Shown: positions 7,951-16,701 of the stretch, piece after piece
Layout: every line of letters begins with the position of its first letter
How positions within the stretch are numbered: position 1 is the first letter of the stretch
Assembly: GCF_020421205.1 (NCBI RefSeq)
Contig: NZ_JAIZZH010000008.1
Span: 35,254 to 99,253, forward strand
DNA: 64,000 nucleotides
Reading direction: 5' to 3'
Source: Hymenobacter pini
GTDB taxonomy: Bacteria > Bacteroidota > Bacteroidia > Cytophagales > Hymenobacteraceae
Program-made: the position numbers and the translations under genes
Notes under the pieces: model-generated
Told to the model about the DNA's origin: nothing
Database searches by the model: none
Seen by the model: the letters and a program-made list of their open reading frames with translations, nothing else

Positions 7951-10416
7951 TTAGTAGTGAAAGGTGAGGCCGGCCCCCCACCCGTATTGGTTGTCGTAAT
8001 TGGTGCTCAGGGAAGCGTACTTGCTGACCAAGTAGCGAAAACCGAGGGTGAATTCGCGGTCCGTGTTGGCGCTGATGTCCATGAATACGTTGTTGCTCAG
8101 CGGCAGGTCGCGGCGCTCCAGGCGCAGACGCACCTGCCCGGTCAGGTCGGTGCGCAGCTCGGCCCGCACCAGCATGGGCAGTAGGTAGTAGACGCCGACT
8201 TCGGCCTGGCGCCGGAAGTTGCGGTTGTTTTCCGGGGTGCGCCGGTTGCCGCCTTCCGCATCCCTGGCCGAGCGCAGGGTTTTGTTGTCGCGGAAATCGT
8301 AGCCGACGAAGCCGGCCAGAAACTGCTTCTTGTCGAGGTAGCGCAGCAGGTGGGTTTCCGTTTCGTAGTTGCCCTGGTAGTTCACCCGGCCCTCGAATTC
8401 GAGCGCATTGCGGTTGTTGGAGAGGTTGCCTTCCAGAAAAGCGCCCTGCGAGTGCACCGAGAGGTCAAACCACGGGTACACGGCGTTGTCTTCGCGCTTG
8501 AGCATACTGTAGTTGCCCCGGGCAAACTCGTTTTGCGGGCTGGCGTCGTAGCTGATGATGCGGGCCATGCCGGCCATCATGTGGTAGAGGATGTGGCAGT
8601 GAAAAAACCAATCCTGGTACTCGTTGGCGTCGAACTCGATGGTCACGGTGCCCATGGCCGGGATGTCGAAGGTGTGCTTCATGGGCGAGTAGGCGCCCTG
8701 GGCGTTGACCAGGCGGAAGAAGTGCCCGTGCAGGTGCAGCGGGTGGCGCATCATGGTCAGGTTGGTGAAGGTCATGCGCACGTTCTCGCCGCGGCGAATC
8801 GGAATTTTATCGGCTTCGGAGAGGGTCTGGTTGTCAAACGACCAGACGTAGCGCAGCATGTTGCCGGTGAGCGTGAGCTTGATGTCGCGCCACTGCCGGG
8901 TCGAGTCCAGCGTGGTCGGGTTAAGGGCCCGCAGCTGGTTGTAGGTGAATTCACCGCCGCCGCCCATGCTCATCCCAGCCATGCCGCTCATATTCATGCC
9001 CGCCATGCCGCTCATGTCCTGCATCGTACCCATGCTCTTGCCGCTCTTCTCCTGCATGTTCATCGGCCGGTCCTGGGGCGAGGGGGCGGTGGCGGCGGGC
9101 ATGGTGCCACGCTGCATGTTCATGCCTTTCATGGATTGGTCCGCGGGCGGTTGCGGCGGCTGGCCTCCAGGCATGTTCATGCCCTGCATGTCTCTACTGC
9201 CCCCTTGCATATTCATGCCCTTCATACCGGCCCCGTTGGGGTCCATCTGGCCGTTGCCGCCCATATCCATGCCGGTCATATTGCCCATACTGTTCATTTC
9301 CCGCATCATCTGGAAGTAGTTGATGCGCGGCAAATCAGGCGCTTTCATCGGCTCGCCGGCGCCAAAAAAGCTGGACGAATAGCCGGTGATGTCGTTGGCG
9401 GTGGCCCGCAGCTCGGCCGCGCCCATGGCCGGCACTTGCACCAGCAGGTCGTAGGTTTCCGCCGTGGCGATTTCGAGCTTGGATACCGGGAAAGGCTCGA
9501 CGTTGATACCGTCGGCGGCAATGACCTGCATGGGTCCGCCGGCGTACTGCAGGTAGAAGTACGAAGAGGCGCTGCCGTTGATGACGCGCAGGCGCACTAC
9601 TTCGCCCGGCTTGGCGTCGGGGTAGTAACTTTTCTCGCGGCCGTTGGTGAGAAACTTGTTGTAGTAGATGTCGGTCAGGTCCATGGCCGGCATGCGGCCC
9701 CATTCCTGCTTGAGCTTGTCCTTGAAGTAGCCGGCGGCCAGGGCCTCGCCGTAACTCTGCGTGGCCCCCTTCTGCACGGCAAACCACTCCCCGGCCCGCT
9801 TGAGGTAGCGCAGCACTTCCTTGGGCGGGTGGTCGGTCCAGTCGGAAAGCAGCAGCACGTATTCCTTGAGCTCGTACTTGACTTCCCGGGGCTGGATGAC
9901 GATGGAACCGTAGAGCCCGTTCTGCTCCTGCAGCATGGTGTGGGAGTGGTACCAGTACGTGCCGCTCTGGATAAGCGGAAACGTAAAGGTGTGGGTGCCG
10001 CCGGGCTGGATGGGGGCCGTGTTGAGGTAGGGCACCCCGTCCTGGTCGTTGGGCAGCAGCAGCCCGTGCCAGTGGATGCTGGTTTCCACATTCATCTGGT
10101 TGTGCACCCGGATGATGGCCGTGTCGCCTTCGGTGAAGCGCAGCGTGGGGGCCGGAATCTGCCCGTTGATGGCAATGGCCAGGCGGGTTTTGCCGGTGTA
10201 GTTGACCTTGCGCTCGTCCACGTACAGGTCGTACTCCACCCGGTGGCCGACGTGCGTGGCCCGGGGCGCCACCACGTGGCCGCGCAAGTCCTGGTCCGGC
10301 GGGGGCGTGGCGATGCCGTTGGCCGCCTGGCCTTTGGGCATGGCCTGGTGCTGGGGCATCTGGGCGGCCAGCGGCAGCGAGCAAAGCCACAACAGGACGA
10401 GGGTAACGAATTTCAT
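7951..10416 (-). CDS. Multicopper oxidase (CopA/PcoA type) with C-terminal CopB-like beta-barrel part
   Basis: 821 aa from the ATG at 10416, which gives a signal peptide (MKFVTLVLLWLCSLPLAAQ); longer starts overlap the upstream gene. The copper ligands are present: HWHG near residue 114, WYHSHT near 155, HPLHLHGHFF near 556 and HCHILYHMMAGM near 605. Between about 380 and 500 lies a Met/Gly-rich segment with many MxxM and GMxM motifs, likely a Cu(I)-binding tether. After the last ligand, about 180 residues of alternating beta-strand sequence end in TFHY, resembling the outer-membrane CopB barrel. It probably oxidises Cu(I) in the periplasm, anchored at the outer membrane. It follows the DUF2231 gene by 7 bp in one operon. 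Confidence 0.85.
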   Translation of the reverse strand: MKFVTLVLLWLCSLPLAAQMPQHQAMPKGQAANGIATPPPDQDLRGHVVAPRATHVGHRVEYDLYVDERKVNYTGKTRLAIAINGQIPAPTLRFTEGDTAIIRVHNQMNVETSIHWHGLLLPNDQDGVPYLNTAPIQPGGTHTFTFPLIQSGTYWYHSHTMLQEQNGLYGSIVIQPREVKYELKEYVLLLSDWTDHPPKEVLRYLKRAGEWFAVQKGATQSYGEALAAGYFKDKLKQEWGRMPAMDLTDIYYNKFLTNGREKSYYPDAKPGEVVRLRVINGSASSYFYLQYAGGPMQVIAADGINVEPFPVSKLEIATAETYDLLVQVPAMGAAELRATANDITGYSSSFFGAGEPMKAPDLPRINYFQMMREMNSMGNMTGMDMGGNGQMDPNGAGMKGMNMQGGSRDMQGMNMPGGQPPQPPADQSMKGMNMQRGTMPAATAPSPQDRPMNMQEKSGKSMGTMQDMSGMAGMNMSGMAGMSMGGGGEFTYNQLRALNPTTLDSTRQWRDIKLTLTGNMLRYVWSFDNQTLSEADKIPIRRGENVRMTFTNLTMMRHPLHLHGHFFRLVNAQGAYSPMKHTFDIPAMGTVTIEFDANEYQDWFFHCHILYHMMAGMARIISYDASPQNEFARGNYSMLKREDNAVYPWFDLSVHSQGAFLEGNLSNNRNALEFEGRVNYQGNYETETHLLRYLDKKQFLAGFVGYDFRDNKTLRSARDAEGGNRRTPENNRNFRRQAEVGVYYLLPMLVRAELRTDLTGQVRLRLERRDLPLSNNVFMDISANTDREFTLGFRYLVSKYASLSTNYDNQYGWGAGLTFHY

Positions 10417-10423
10417 AACTACA

Positions 10424-11572
10424 CTACGGTTTGTCATGCTTGGGTTTGTTCCGGGCGGGGTTGTTGTCTTCAAAGCGGAACTTGTCAAGGGGGCTGCTGG
10501 GCATGCGCATGCCGGGCATCGCGCCCGCGTTGGGCATGGCCTGACCGGTTTCCATCCCGGGCATGTTGCCCATAGCTGGCATGGCTTGTGAGGGCTGCTG
10601 GGGTGCGGGAGCCTTCATACCGGGCATATCCGCCATGTTGCCCATACCTTCCATTCCTTCCATGCCGCCTTTCGCTTTGGCTGGCTTTTTCGCGCCGGCC
10701 GGCGGCATGCGCATGCCCGCCATGTTGTCCATCCCCGGCATCCCGCTCATGGCCGGTTGCTTGGCCGGGCGGCCCATGTTCATGCCCTGGGGCATGGGCT
10801 GGGGGCTTTTCGACGCAGGCATGCGCATACCGGGCATGTTCGGCATCTCGCCTTGCGGGGCAGTAGGCCGCGCCTGACCAGCCGGCCTGGCCCCGGACAT
10901 ATCCATGCCTTCCATCCCCTTGGAAGCTGTGCCGCTGCCCCTACGGGGGGCTGGCTGGCCGCTCATGTCCATGCCGGGCATGTTGGTTGCGTTTGGGGCC
11001 GCCGACGCGGCGCCCTGTTCTGGCGCGGGCGCCGCGCTGTGGGCAGCCGCTTCTTCCGGTTCGCTGTGGCTGTCGGCCTCCATCTCCATGCCGGGCATTG
11101 CTTCCCCACCGCCGTGGCCGTGGTTCTTATCGAGTAGGCGGCCCTGGGGCCCTACTCCTTCGACGTAGACGAGCTGCGCCCCGCGGTGCCCGGCCACCGA
11201 CAACACGCCGGCCGTGGCCACGGCCGATACCAGCACCAGCGCTTCGTAGGCCCGCCGCTCAATCTTGAAAAAAGTGCCGATACCGGCCAGCAGCAGCGTG
11301 ATGCCGGAAAGCCACAGGGTGTAGCCTGCAAACTTTTCGTGCGCCTCAAACACGGCGGCGGCCCGGGGCGCCAGTCCCTGGGGCATGGCGTGAAACACGG
11401 TGCTGGCCGCCAAGGCCCCCAGAAACCCGCCGGCCATTACTCCTATAGTAATCCAGCGGACCGGGGGCCAGTCCTTGTACACGCGCAGCGCCTGCAGGGC
11501 GGCGCTGAGCAGGAGCAGCACGATGGGCAAATGCACCACCAGCGGGTGCAGGTTGGGGAAATCTGAAAACAT
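10424..11572 (-). CDS. DUF2231 membrane protein with long Met-rich copper-binding tail
   Basis: 382 aa from the ATG at 11572 (MFSDFPNLHPLVVHLPIV), which begins a DUF2231-type domain of four membrane segments (about 1-150); the longer frame upstream is GC-rich read-through. A His/Gly tract (KNHGHGGGE) then leads into about 210 residues dominated by MPGM, GMxM and MDM motifs with Pro/Ala spacers, ending in a charged tail. Such Met repeats bind Cu(I) in periplasmic proteins. It precedes the multicopper oxidase in a two-gene operon and probably feeds or buffers copper for it. Confidence 0.75.
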   Translation of the reverse strand: MFSDFPNLHPLVVHLPIVLLLLSAALQALRVYKDWPPVRWITIGVMAGGFLGALAASTVFHAMPQGLAPRAAAVFEAHEKFAGYTLWLSGITLLLAGIGTFFKIERRAYEALVLVSAVATAGVLSVAGHRGAQLVYVEGVGPQGRLLDKNHGHGGGEAMPGMEMEADSHSEPEEAAAHSAAPAPEQGAASAAPNATNMPGMDMSGQPAPRRGSGTASKGMEGMDMSGARPAGQARPTAPQGEMPNMPGMRMPASKSPQPMPQGMNMGRPAKQPAMSGMPGMDNMAGMRMPPAGAKKPAKAKGGMEGMEGMGNMADMPGMKAPAPQQPSQAMPAMGNMPGMETGQAMPNAGAMPGMRMPSSPLDKFRFEDNNPARNKPKHDKP

Positions 11573-11820
11573 AGACGCCAGGCAGAGGGTCGAAAAGCGG
11601 GAATCCACCAAAAGCGCCAAGCCCCAAAAAGGTGCTGGCGCCGCGGCAGTTCTCAAGCGTGAAGTGTCGCCCGTTCCTGCTGGCCGACCAAAGCGGCAGG
11701 GTGGCAGGGTGAGGCGCATAGTTCGCTGTACGCAGCCCGCCCCGGGTAATGTTTGTTGCTATTGAGCGCCCGGCCTACATAATTTCCATACCCTTGAACG
11801 CCGGGAAGCCCTTGAAAGCA

Positions 11821-11847
11821 AAAACGCCCGGCGGGGCCGGGCGTTTT
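11821..11847 (-). terminator. Rho-independent terminator after the CopZ-like gene
   Basis: A 12-bp perfect stem (arms 11821-11832 and 11836-11847) with a 3-base loop, GC-rich in the middle. On the minus strand the stem ends in TTTT. It lies 21 bp after the chaperone stop and isolates that gene from the DUF2231-oxidase operon. Confidence 0.8.
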
Positions 11848-11868
11848 GAGGACAATCAGTAAACAGGC

Positions 11869-12078
11869 TTAGGCGGCCTCAATCTTGAAGCCGGCATTCT
11901 CCACGGCCTGCACCACTTGCTCAGCGGTGAGCTTGTCAGAAGTGACGGTGAGGATTTTGTCGGGGTTGGCCGTGTCGACCTGCCAGTTGCCGGCACCGGC
12001 TTCTTGGTTCAGGGTAGGCGTAACCGCTTTGATGCAGCCACCGCAGTTGATATTGGTCTTGAACTGAAGGGTTTTCAT
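11869..12078 (-). CDS. copZ: CopZ-like copper chaperone (HMA domain)
   Basis: 69 aa from the ATG at 12078 (MKTLQFKTNINCGGC). It is a single heavy-metal-associated domain with the metal motif NINCGGC at residues 9-15 and the usual beta-alpha-beta-beta-alpha-beta length. The motif is CGGC, as in many Bacteroidota chaperones. It carries Cu(I) in the cytosol to the P-type ATPase or to the Cys-rich store encoded nearby. It has its own promoter (12130-12197) and terminator. Confidence 0.85.
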   Translation of the reverse strand: MKTLQFKTNINCGGCIKAVTPTLNQEAGAGNWQVDTANPDKILTVTSDKLTAEQVVQAVENAGFKIEAA

Positions 12079-12129
12079 GAGAAGTAAGGTTAGATCCGCC
12101 GAGCGAGCCGGTTTCGGATATATAACGCG

Positions 12130-12197
12130 CAAAACTAGGTCCGGGTGCGCCGCCAAGGGTACAGAATTGCGCCTGGCGCTTACATGATTTGCACACC
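12130..12197 (-). promoter_or_regulatory. copZ promoter with shared copper-island element
   Basis: On the minus strand TAGTTTTG (12130-12137) matches the -7 consensus TAnnTTTG, and TTG lies 16 bp upstream of it. Just upstream again, 12159-12184 reads TGTAAGCG-N4-GCGCAATTCTG-NAC, the same 26-bp layout found before the copA ATPase at 23869-23894. A second motif, CATGATTTGCACAC (12183-12196, plus strand), recurs as CACGATTAGCACAC at 12741-12754 before the csp gene. The position upstream of -33 fits an activator site. Confidence 0.6.
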
Positions 12198-12282
12198 AGC
12201 CCGCACCCCGATGACGAAACCTTCAGCCGACCATCTACACGATTGGGCGCGAAGCTTACACAATTCTGTGCATCAACAGCCC

Positions 12283-12315
12283 AAAAAAAGCCAGCCTGTA
12301 CACTACAAGCTGGCT
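12283..12315 (-). terminator. Rho-independent terminator after csp
   Basis: Arms AGCCAGC (12289-12295) and GCTGGCT (12309-12315) form a stem, and on the minus strand this is followed by a run of seven T. It lies 19 bp after the stop of the Cys-rich protein gene. Confidence 0.8.
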
Positions 12316-12334
12316 CGTTTCGGGTAGATGCTCC

Positions 12335-12676
12335 CTACGCCGTTACGCTCATGGCCTGGCGGCAGGCTTCTTCGCAGCGGCGGCAGGCCTCGGCGCACTC
12401 GCGGCAGTGCTCCATGTGGGCCGCGTGCTTTTCGCACTCGTCGCCGCAGGCCTTGCAGATTTCCGCGCACTCGCGCAGCAGGTGTTGGGCATGCTCGGAG
12501 CCGCGGGCCAGCAGGCGGGCCGTCAGGGCGCAGATGTCGGCGCAGTCGCGGTCCAGGCTAATACAGCGAGCCATCATTTGCACGTTCTGCTCATTGAGGC
12601 AGGCCGTGGCGCAGTGTTCGCAGGAGGCGATGCAGGCGTTGAGGGCATCGAGCAGGCTTTGGTGTTGGGTATGCAT
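12335..12676 (-). CDS. csp: Cytosolic copper storage protein (four-helix bundle, Csp3/DUF326 type)
   Basis: 113 aa with 16 cysteines in CxxxC and CxxC spacing (C15, C19, C22, C26 and onward to the C-terminal helix), facing the core of a predicted four-helix bundle. There is no signal peptide, so it resembles the cytosolic Csp3 group rather than exported Csp1. Such proteins hold many Cu(I) ions. It is a single-gene unit with its own terminator, between copZ and the AraC gene. Confidence 0.87.
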   Translation of the reverse strand: MHTQHQSLLDALNACIASCEHCATACLNEQNVQMMARCISLDRDCADICALTARLLARGSEHAQHLLRECAEICKACGDECEKHAAHMEHCRECAEACRRCEEACRQAMSVTA

Positions 12677-12801
12677 GGGACAGGAGGTGTAGTGAAGAAT
12701 GAGTTTCCCGTATGTACTGGCTGGGAGCCGGGTGGTTGTGCACGATTAGCACACATGGCCTGCATAATTTGCTCGACCATACCCGTGCTTCTGCCGCGTT
12801 A

Positions 12802-13398
12802 TCACTCGCTCGCTTCTTGGATGGAAGAACCGGTGGCGGCAACCTGCAAGACGCACTGGCGGCGGTACTCGCTGGGCGAAATCCCCGTTTCCCGCTGAAA
12901 CTGCCGGGACAGGTGCCCCAGGTTGCTGTAGCCCAGTAGGTTGGCAATCCGCCCGACGGGCAGGCAATCATCACGCAGCAAACGCCGCGCGGCTTCCACC
13001 CGCTCGCGCACCACGTACTGCTCCAGGCTCAGCCCTTCGGTGGCCGAAAACACGTCGCTCACGTACGCAAAGCGCCGCTGCAAGCGCTTGCTCAGCAGCC
13101 GTGAGAAGTGCCCGCTGCGCAGCAAGGCCGGCTCGTCGCGGAGCAACTCGGCAATCACTTCCTTGACCTGCGCGACCAGGCGCTGCTGCTGGGAGAGTCG
13201 GTCGAGCAAGGCAAAGCCTTCCGCCTCCAGGCGCTGCTGCAGGCGGGGCCAATCCAGAGCTTCGGCGGCGCCCAGCAGCTCCACTTCCCCCAACTCCACG
13301 CGCAGCGGCACCAAACCCAACTCCACGAGCAGCTCGCGCATCACCAGGATGCACTTCGAGCAGACCATGTGCCGGACATACAGGAGCGTGGTAGCCAT
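12802..13398 (-). CDS. AraC-family regulator with N-terminal HMA-like metal segment
   Basis: 198 aa. Residues 1-70 look like a degenerate HMA fold with YVRHMVCSKCILVM carrying a CxxC pair near residues 13-16. A helical linker follows, then a C-terminal AraC DNA-binding domain with two helix-turn-helices (VGRIANLLGYSNLGHLSRQF and TGISPSEYRRQ). It is the last gene of the RND efflux operon, 9 bp after the cusA-like gene. A paralogue with the same architecture is at 26717-27352. The inferred role is a cytosolic Cu(I)-responsive activator of copper genes. Confidence 0.8.
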   Translation of the reverse strand: MATTLLYVRHMVCSKCILVMRELLVELGLVPLRVELGEVELLGAAEALDWPRLQQRLEAEGFALLDRLSQQQRLVAQVKEVIAELLRDEPALLRSGHFSRLLSKRLQRRFAYVSDVFSATEGLSLEQYVVRERVEAARRLLRDDCLPVGRIANLLGYSNLGHLSRQFQRETGISPSEYRRQCVLQVAATGSSIQEASE

Positions 13399-13407
13399 GG
13401 GTGGGAA

Positions 13408-16400
13408 CTACAGGGCCGGGGATAAATCGTTCTGGTCGGCCGGCGGCGTGAGCGGCTGCGCGTCCAGCTCCTGCGGGTGCTCGTCAAGGCCCGTTTCCCG
13501 GTGGGAAGCGAAGTACTGCGCCAGGGCCTTCTCCCCGACCAGCCAGAACACTACCGGGGTAACGATGATGTCGAGGAAGGTGGAAGACAGCAGCCCGCCC
13601 AGAATGACGGTGGCCACCGGATACAGAATCTCCTTGCCCGGCGCGTCCTTGGCCAGCGTGAGCGGCACCAGGGCCAGGGCTGCCACCAGCGCCGTCATCA
13701 GCACCGGCACTAGGCGCTCCAGGGAGCCGCGGATAATCATCTTTTTGCTGAACGTCTCGCCCTCGTGCTCCACCAGGTGGATGTAGTGCGAAATCATCAT
13801 GATGCCGTTGCGCGAGGCAATGCCGGTGAGCGTGATGAAGCCCACCAGCGAGGCGATGCTGAAGGTGCCGCCGGTGAGCAGCACCGCCACCACCGAGCCG
13901 ATCAGCGCCAAGGGGATGTTGAGCATGATCTGGCCCACCATGTAAGTGGACTTGAAGTGCGAGTAGAGCACCAGGAAGATGCCGGCCAGCGAAAACAAGC
14001 TCAGCCAGAGAATCTTCTGCGAGGCCGACTGCTGACTCTCGAACTGCCCGCCGTAGGTCAGGTAGTAGCCCGCCGGCAGCTTCACCTGCTGGTTCACCTT
14101 GGCCTGAATCTCCTTCACCGTGGAGCCCAGGTCGCGCTCGGCCACGTTGAGCGAGATGGTGATGCGGCGCTGAGTGTTTTCGTGGTTGACGGTGTTGGGG
14201 CCGGGTTCGTAGACCACTTCGGCCACCTGGCTGACGGGAATCATGGCGCCGCTGGGCGTTTCGATGCGCGTCTGCTGAATGGCGGCGATGTCGTTGCGCT
14301 GGCTTTCGGGCAGCTTCACCACCAGGTCGAAGCGCTTCTGCCCGTCGAGCATCTGCGAGACCACCGCGCCCTGAAACAGGGTTTCCAGGTCGCGCACCAC
14401 CTCGCCGCGCTCCATGCCGTAGGCGCGCAGGGCCTCGTCGCGGGGGCGGATGAGCAGCTGCGGAATCTGCACCTGCTTTTCTACCTGCAAATCCACCACG
14501 CCCGGCACGGCGGCGGCCACCGCGCGGATTTCATTGGCGTAGCGGCGCAGCTCCAGCAAATCGTTGCCGAACACCTTGATGGCCACCTGGGCGCGCACGC
14601 CCGAGAGTAGGTGATCGAGCCGGTGCGAGATGGGCTGGCCGATATTCACGTTCACGCCGGTAATGAGGCTGAGCTTCTGGCGCATGTCGGCCAGAATCTC
14701 GTCGCGGCTGCGCATCGTTTTTCCCTCTCGTTCTAATTCCTCTTCGGTTTTGAAGGCCACCTCGATTTCCGAGTTGTTGACCGATTCAGCGTGCTCATCC
14801 AGCTCGGCGCGGCCCGTGCGGCGGGCCGTGTAGGCCACTTCCGGAATCTTGAGCATCTGCTCCTCGCCCAGGGTACCCAGCTTGTTGGACTCCGCAAGCG
14901 AAGTGCCGGCCGGGGCCGAGAAGTTCACCGTCAGGGAGCCTTCGTTGAAGGGCGGCAGAAACTCGGTGCCGAAGAAGGGCACCATGGCCGCGGCCATCAC
15001 GAACAGCAGTCCGGTAGACGCTAAGACCAGCTTGGGATGGGTCAAGCCCCAGTTGAGCAGCCGGGTATCCTTCCTTTTCAGCCAGCGCACCAGCCCGCCG
15101 TCGGTTTCGGCGTGGTCCATCTGCTTCATCTTGGGCAATAGGTAGTAGCAGAGCACCGGCGTCACGGTGAGCGACACGAACAGCGAGGCCACGATGCTGG
15201 TGATGTAGGCAATGCCCAAGGGCGCGAAAATGCGGCCTTCCATGCCTTCGAGCGCGAACAGCGGCAAGAACACCAGCACCACGATGATGGTGGCGTACAC
15301 GATGGAGTTGCGCACTTCCGACGAGGCCGCGTAAATGACCTGAAGCACCGGCCGGGGCCGGGGCAGCTGCCTGTTTTCGCGCAGGCGCCGGTACACGTTC
15401 TCCACGTCCACGATGGCGTCGTCAACCAGCTCGCCGATGGCAATGGCCAGCCCGCCCAGGGTCATGGTGTTGATGGAAATGCCGGCAAAGCGGAATACCA
15501 GCGCCGTCACCAGCAAGGACAACGGGATGGCTACCAGAGAGATGAACGTGGTGCGCACGTTCAGCAGGAAGGCAAACAGCACGATGACCACCAGAATGGC
15601 CCCGTCGCGCAGGGCTTCTTCCACGTTGGTGATGCTCGACTCAATAAACTCGGACTGCTTGAACAGGCGGGTGTTGACCTGCACGTCCTTGGGCAGCGAG
15701 GGCTTGAGTTCCACCAGGGCTTTCTCCACGGCCTCGGTCAGGCCCACGGTGGCCGCGCCGGGCTGCTTTTCAATGCTCAGAATCACGGCGGGCTTGCCGT
15801 TCACGCTGCCGTCGCCGCGCTTGAAGCGGGCGCCAAACTCCACCTTCGCAATGTCGGCCACCCGAATGGGGGACTGCTCGCGGTAGCCCACGATGATGTT
15901 CTCAATGTCCTGCACCGAGCGCAGGCGGCCCAGGTTGCGGATGAGCACCTCGGAGCCGTTGCGGTCAAAGAAGTTGCCGGTGGTGTTCAGGTTCGACTGG
16001 CGCAGGGCGTCCTCTACCTGGTTGACGGTGATGCCCGTGGCGTTGAGCCGGGGCATGTCGAGCAGCACTTGGTACTGCAGGTTATCGCCGCCGATGGGAA
16101 TCACCTGGGCCACGCCGGGAATGCTCAGCAGGCGCTGGCGCACGGTGTAGTTGGCCAGGGTGCGCAAATCGGCCGCGTTGGTTTGCTGGCCGCCCGTCAG
16201 GCCCACGAGCATGATCTGACCCATGACCGAGGAAATCGGCCCCAGCACGGGCGTGATGCCGGTGGGCAGCTGCTCACCGGTGGTTTGCAGCTTTTCGCTC
16301 ACAATCTGGCGGGCGGTGAAGATGTCGGTGCCGTAGTCAAACTCCACGAACACCATGCCCAGGCCGATGGCCGAGTTGGAGCGCACGGCCGACACGCCGG

Positions 16401-16629
16401 TGGCCCCGTTCAGGGCCGTTTCGACCGGCAAAGTCACCAGGGCTTCCACTTCTTCCGGCGCCATGCCCGGCGCCTCCAGGAACACCGTGACGCGGGGCCG
16501 GTCCAGGTCGGGCAGTACGTCCACCGGTAGCTGGCGCGTGGTGTAGGTGCCGGCAATGAGCAGGCCCACGGCAAAAGCCAGCATGAGCAGCCGGTTCTGC
16601 AGGGCAAAGCGAATGATTTTATCTAGCAT
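13408..16629 (-). CDS. cusA: CusA/CzcA-family heavy-metal RND efflux transporter
   Basis: 1073 aa from the ATG at 16629 (MLDKIIRFALQNRLL). The length and 12-segment layout with two large periplasmic loops are typical of HME-RND pumps. Family motifs include LPVDVLPDLDRPRV near the N-terminus and GELVDDAIVDVENVYRRL in TM4, which carries the proton-relay acidic residues. The periplasmic part contains Met residues consistent with Cu(I) or Ag(I). It follows the NTF2-like gene and precedes the AraC gene in the operon tolC-like, Ig-like, adaptor, NTF2-like, cusA, araC. It exports metal from periplasm or cytosol through the TolC channel. Confidence 0.92.
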   Translation of the reverse strand: MLDKIIRFALQNRLLMLAFAVGLLIAGTYTTRQLPVDVLPDLDRPRVTVFLEAPGMAPEEVEALVTLPVETALNGATGVSAVRSNSAIGLGMVFVEFDYGTDIFTARQIVSEKLQTTGEQLPTGITPVLGPISSVMGQIMLVGLTGGQQTNAADLRTLANYTVRQRLLSIPGVAQVIPIGGDNLQYQVLLDMPRLNATGITVNQVEDALRQSNLNTTGNFFDRNGSEVLIRNLGRLRSVQDIENIIVGYREQSPIRVADIAKVEFGARFKRGDGSVNGKPAVILSIEKQPGAATVGLTEAVEKALVELKPSLPKDVQVNTRLFKQSEFIESSITNVEEALRDGAILVVIVLFAFLLNVRTTFISLVAIPLSLLVTALVFRFAGISINTMTLGGLAIAIGELVDDAIVDVENVYRRLRENRQLPRPRPVLQVIYAASSEVRNSIVYATIIVVLVFLPLFALEGMEGRIFAPLGIAYITSIVASLFVSLTVTPVLCYYLLPKMKQMDHAETDGGLVRWLKRKDTRLLNWGLTHPKLVLASTGLLFVMAAAMVPFFGTEFLPPFNEGSLTVNFSAPAGTSLAESNKLGTLGEEQMLKIPEVAYTARRTGRAELDEHAESVNNSEIEVAFKTEEELEREGKTMRSRDEILADMRQKLSLITGVNVNIGQPISHRLDHLLSGVRAQVAIKVFGNDLLELRRYANEIRAVAAAVPGVVDLQVEKQVQIPQLLIRPRDEALRAYGMERGEVVRDLETLFQGAVVSQMLDGQKRFDLVVKLPESQRNDIAAIQQTRIETPSGAMIPVSQVAEVVYEPGPNTVNHENTQRRITISLNVAERDLGSTVKEIQAKVNQQVKLPAGYYLTYGGQFESQQSASQKILWLSLFSLAGIFLVLYSHFKSTYMVGQIMLNIPLALIGSVVAVLLTGGTFSIASLVGFITLTGIASRNGIMMISHYIHLVEHEGETFSKKMIIRGSLERLVPVLMTALVAALALVPLTLAKDAPGKEILYPVATVILGGLLSSTFLDIIVTPVVFWLVGEKALAQYFASHRETGLDEHPQELDAQPLTPPADQNDLSPAL

Positions 16630-16701
16630 GAGGTAGGAGCGCAAAAAGGAAGTAGAGCCCGCGGGCCAGTCGGCGCGCCGCTGGCCCAGGCGGGTTCCGC
16701 C

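Noticed and set aside
8350..10575. A 741-codon plus-strand frame opposite the multicopper oxidase
   Set aside because: It is His/Val-rich antisense reading of a Met/Gly-rich gene with all copper motifs on the other strand.
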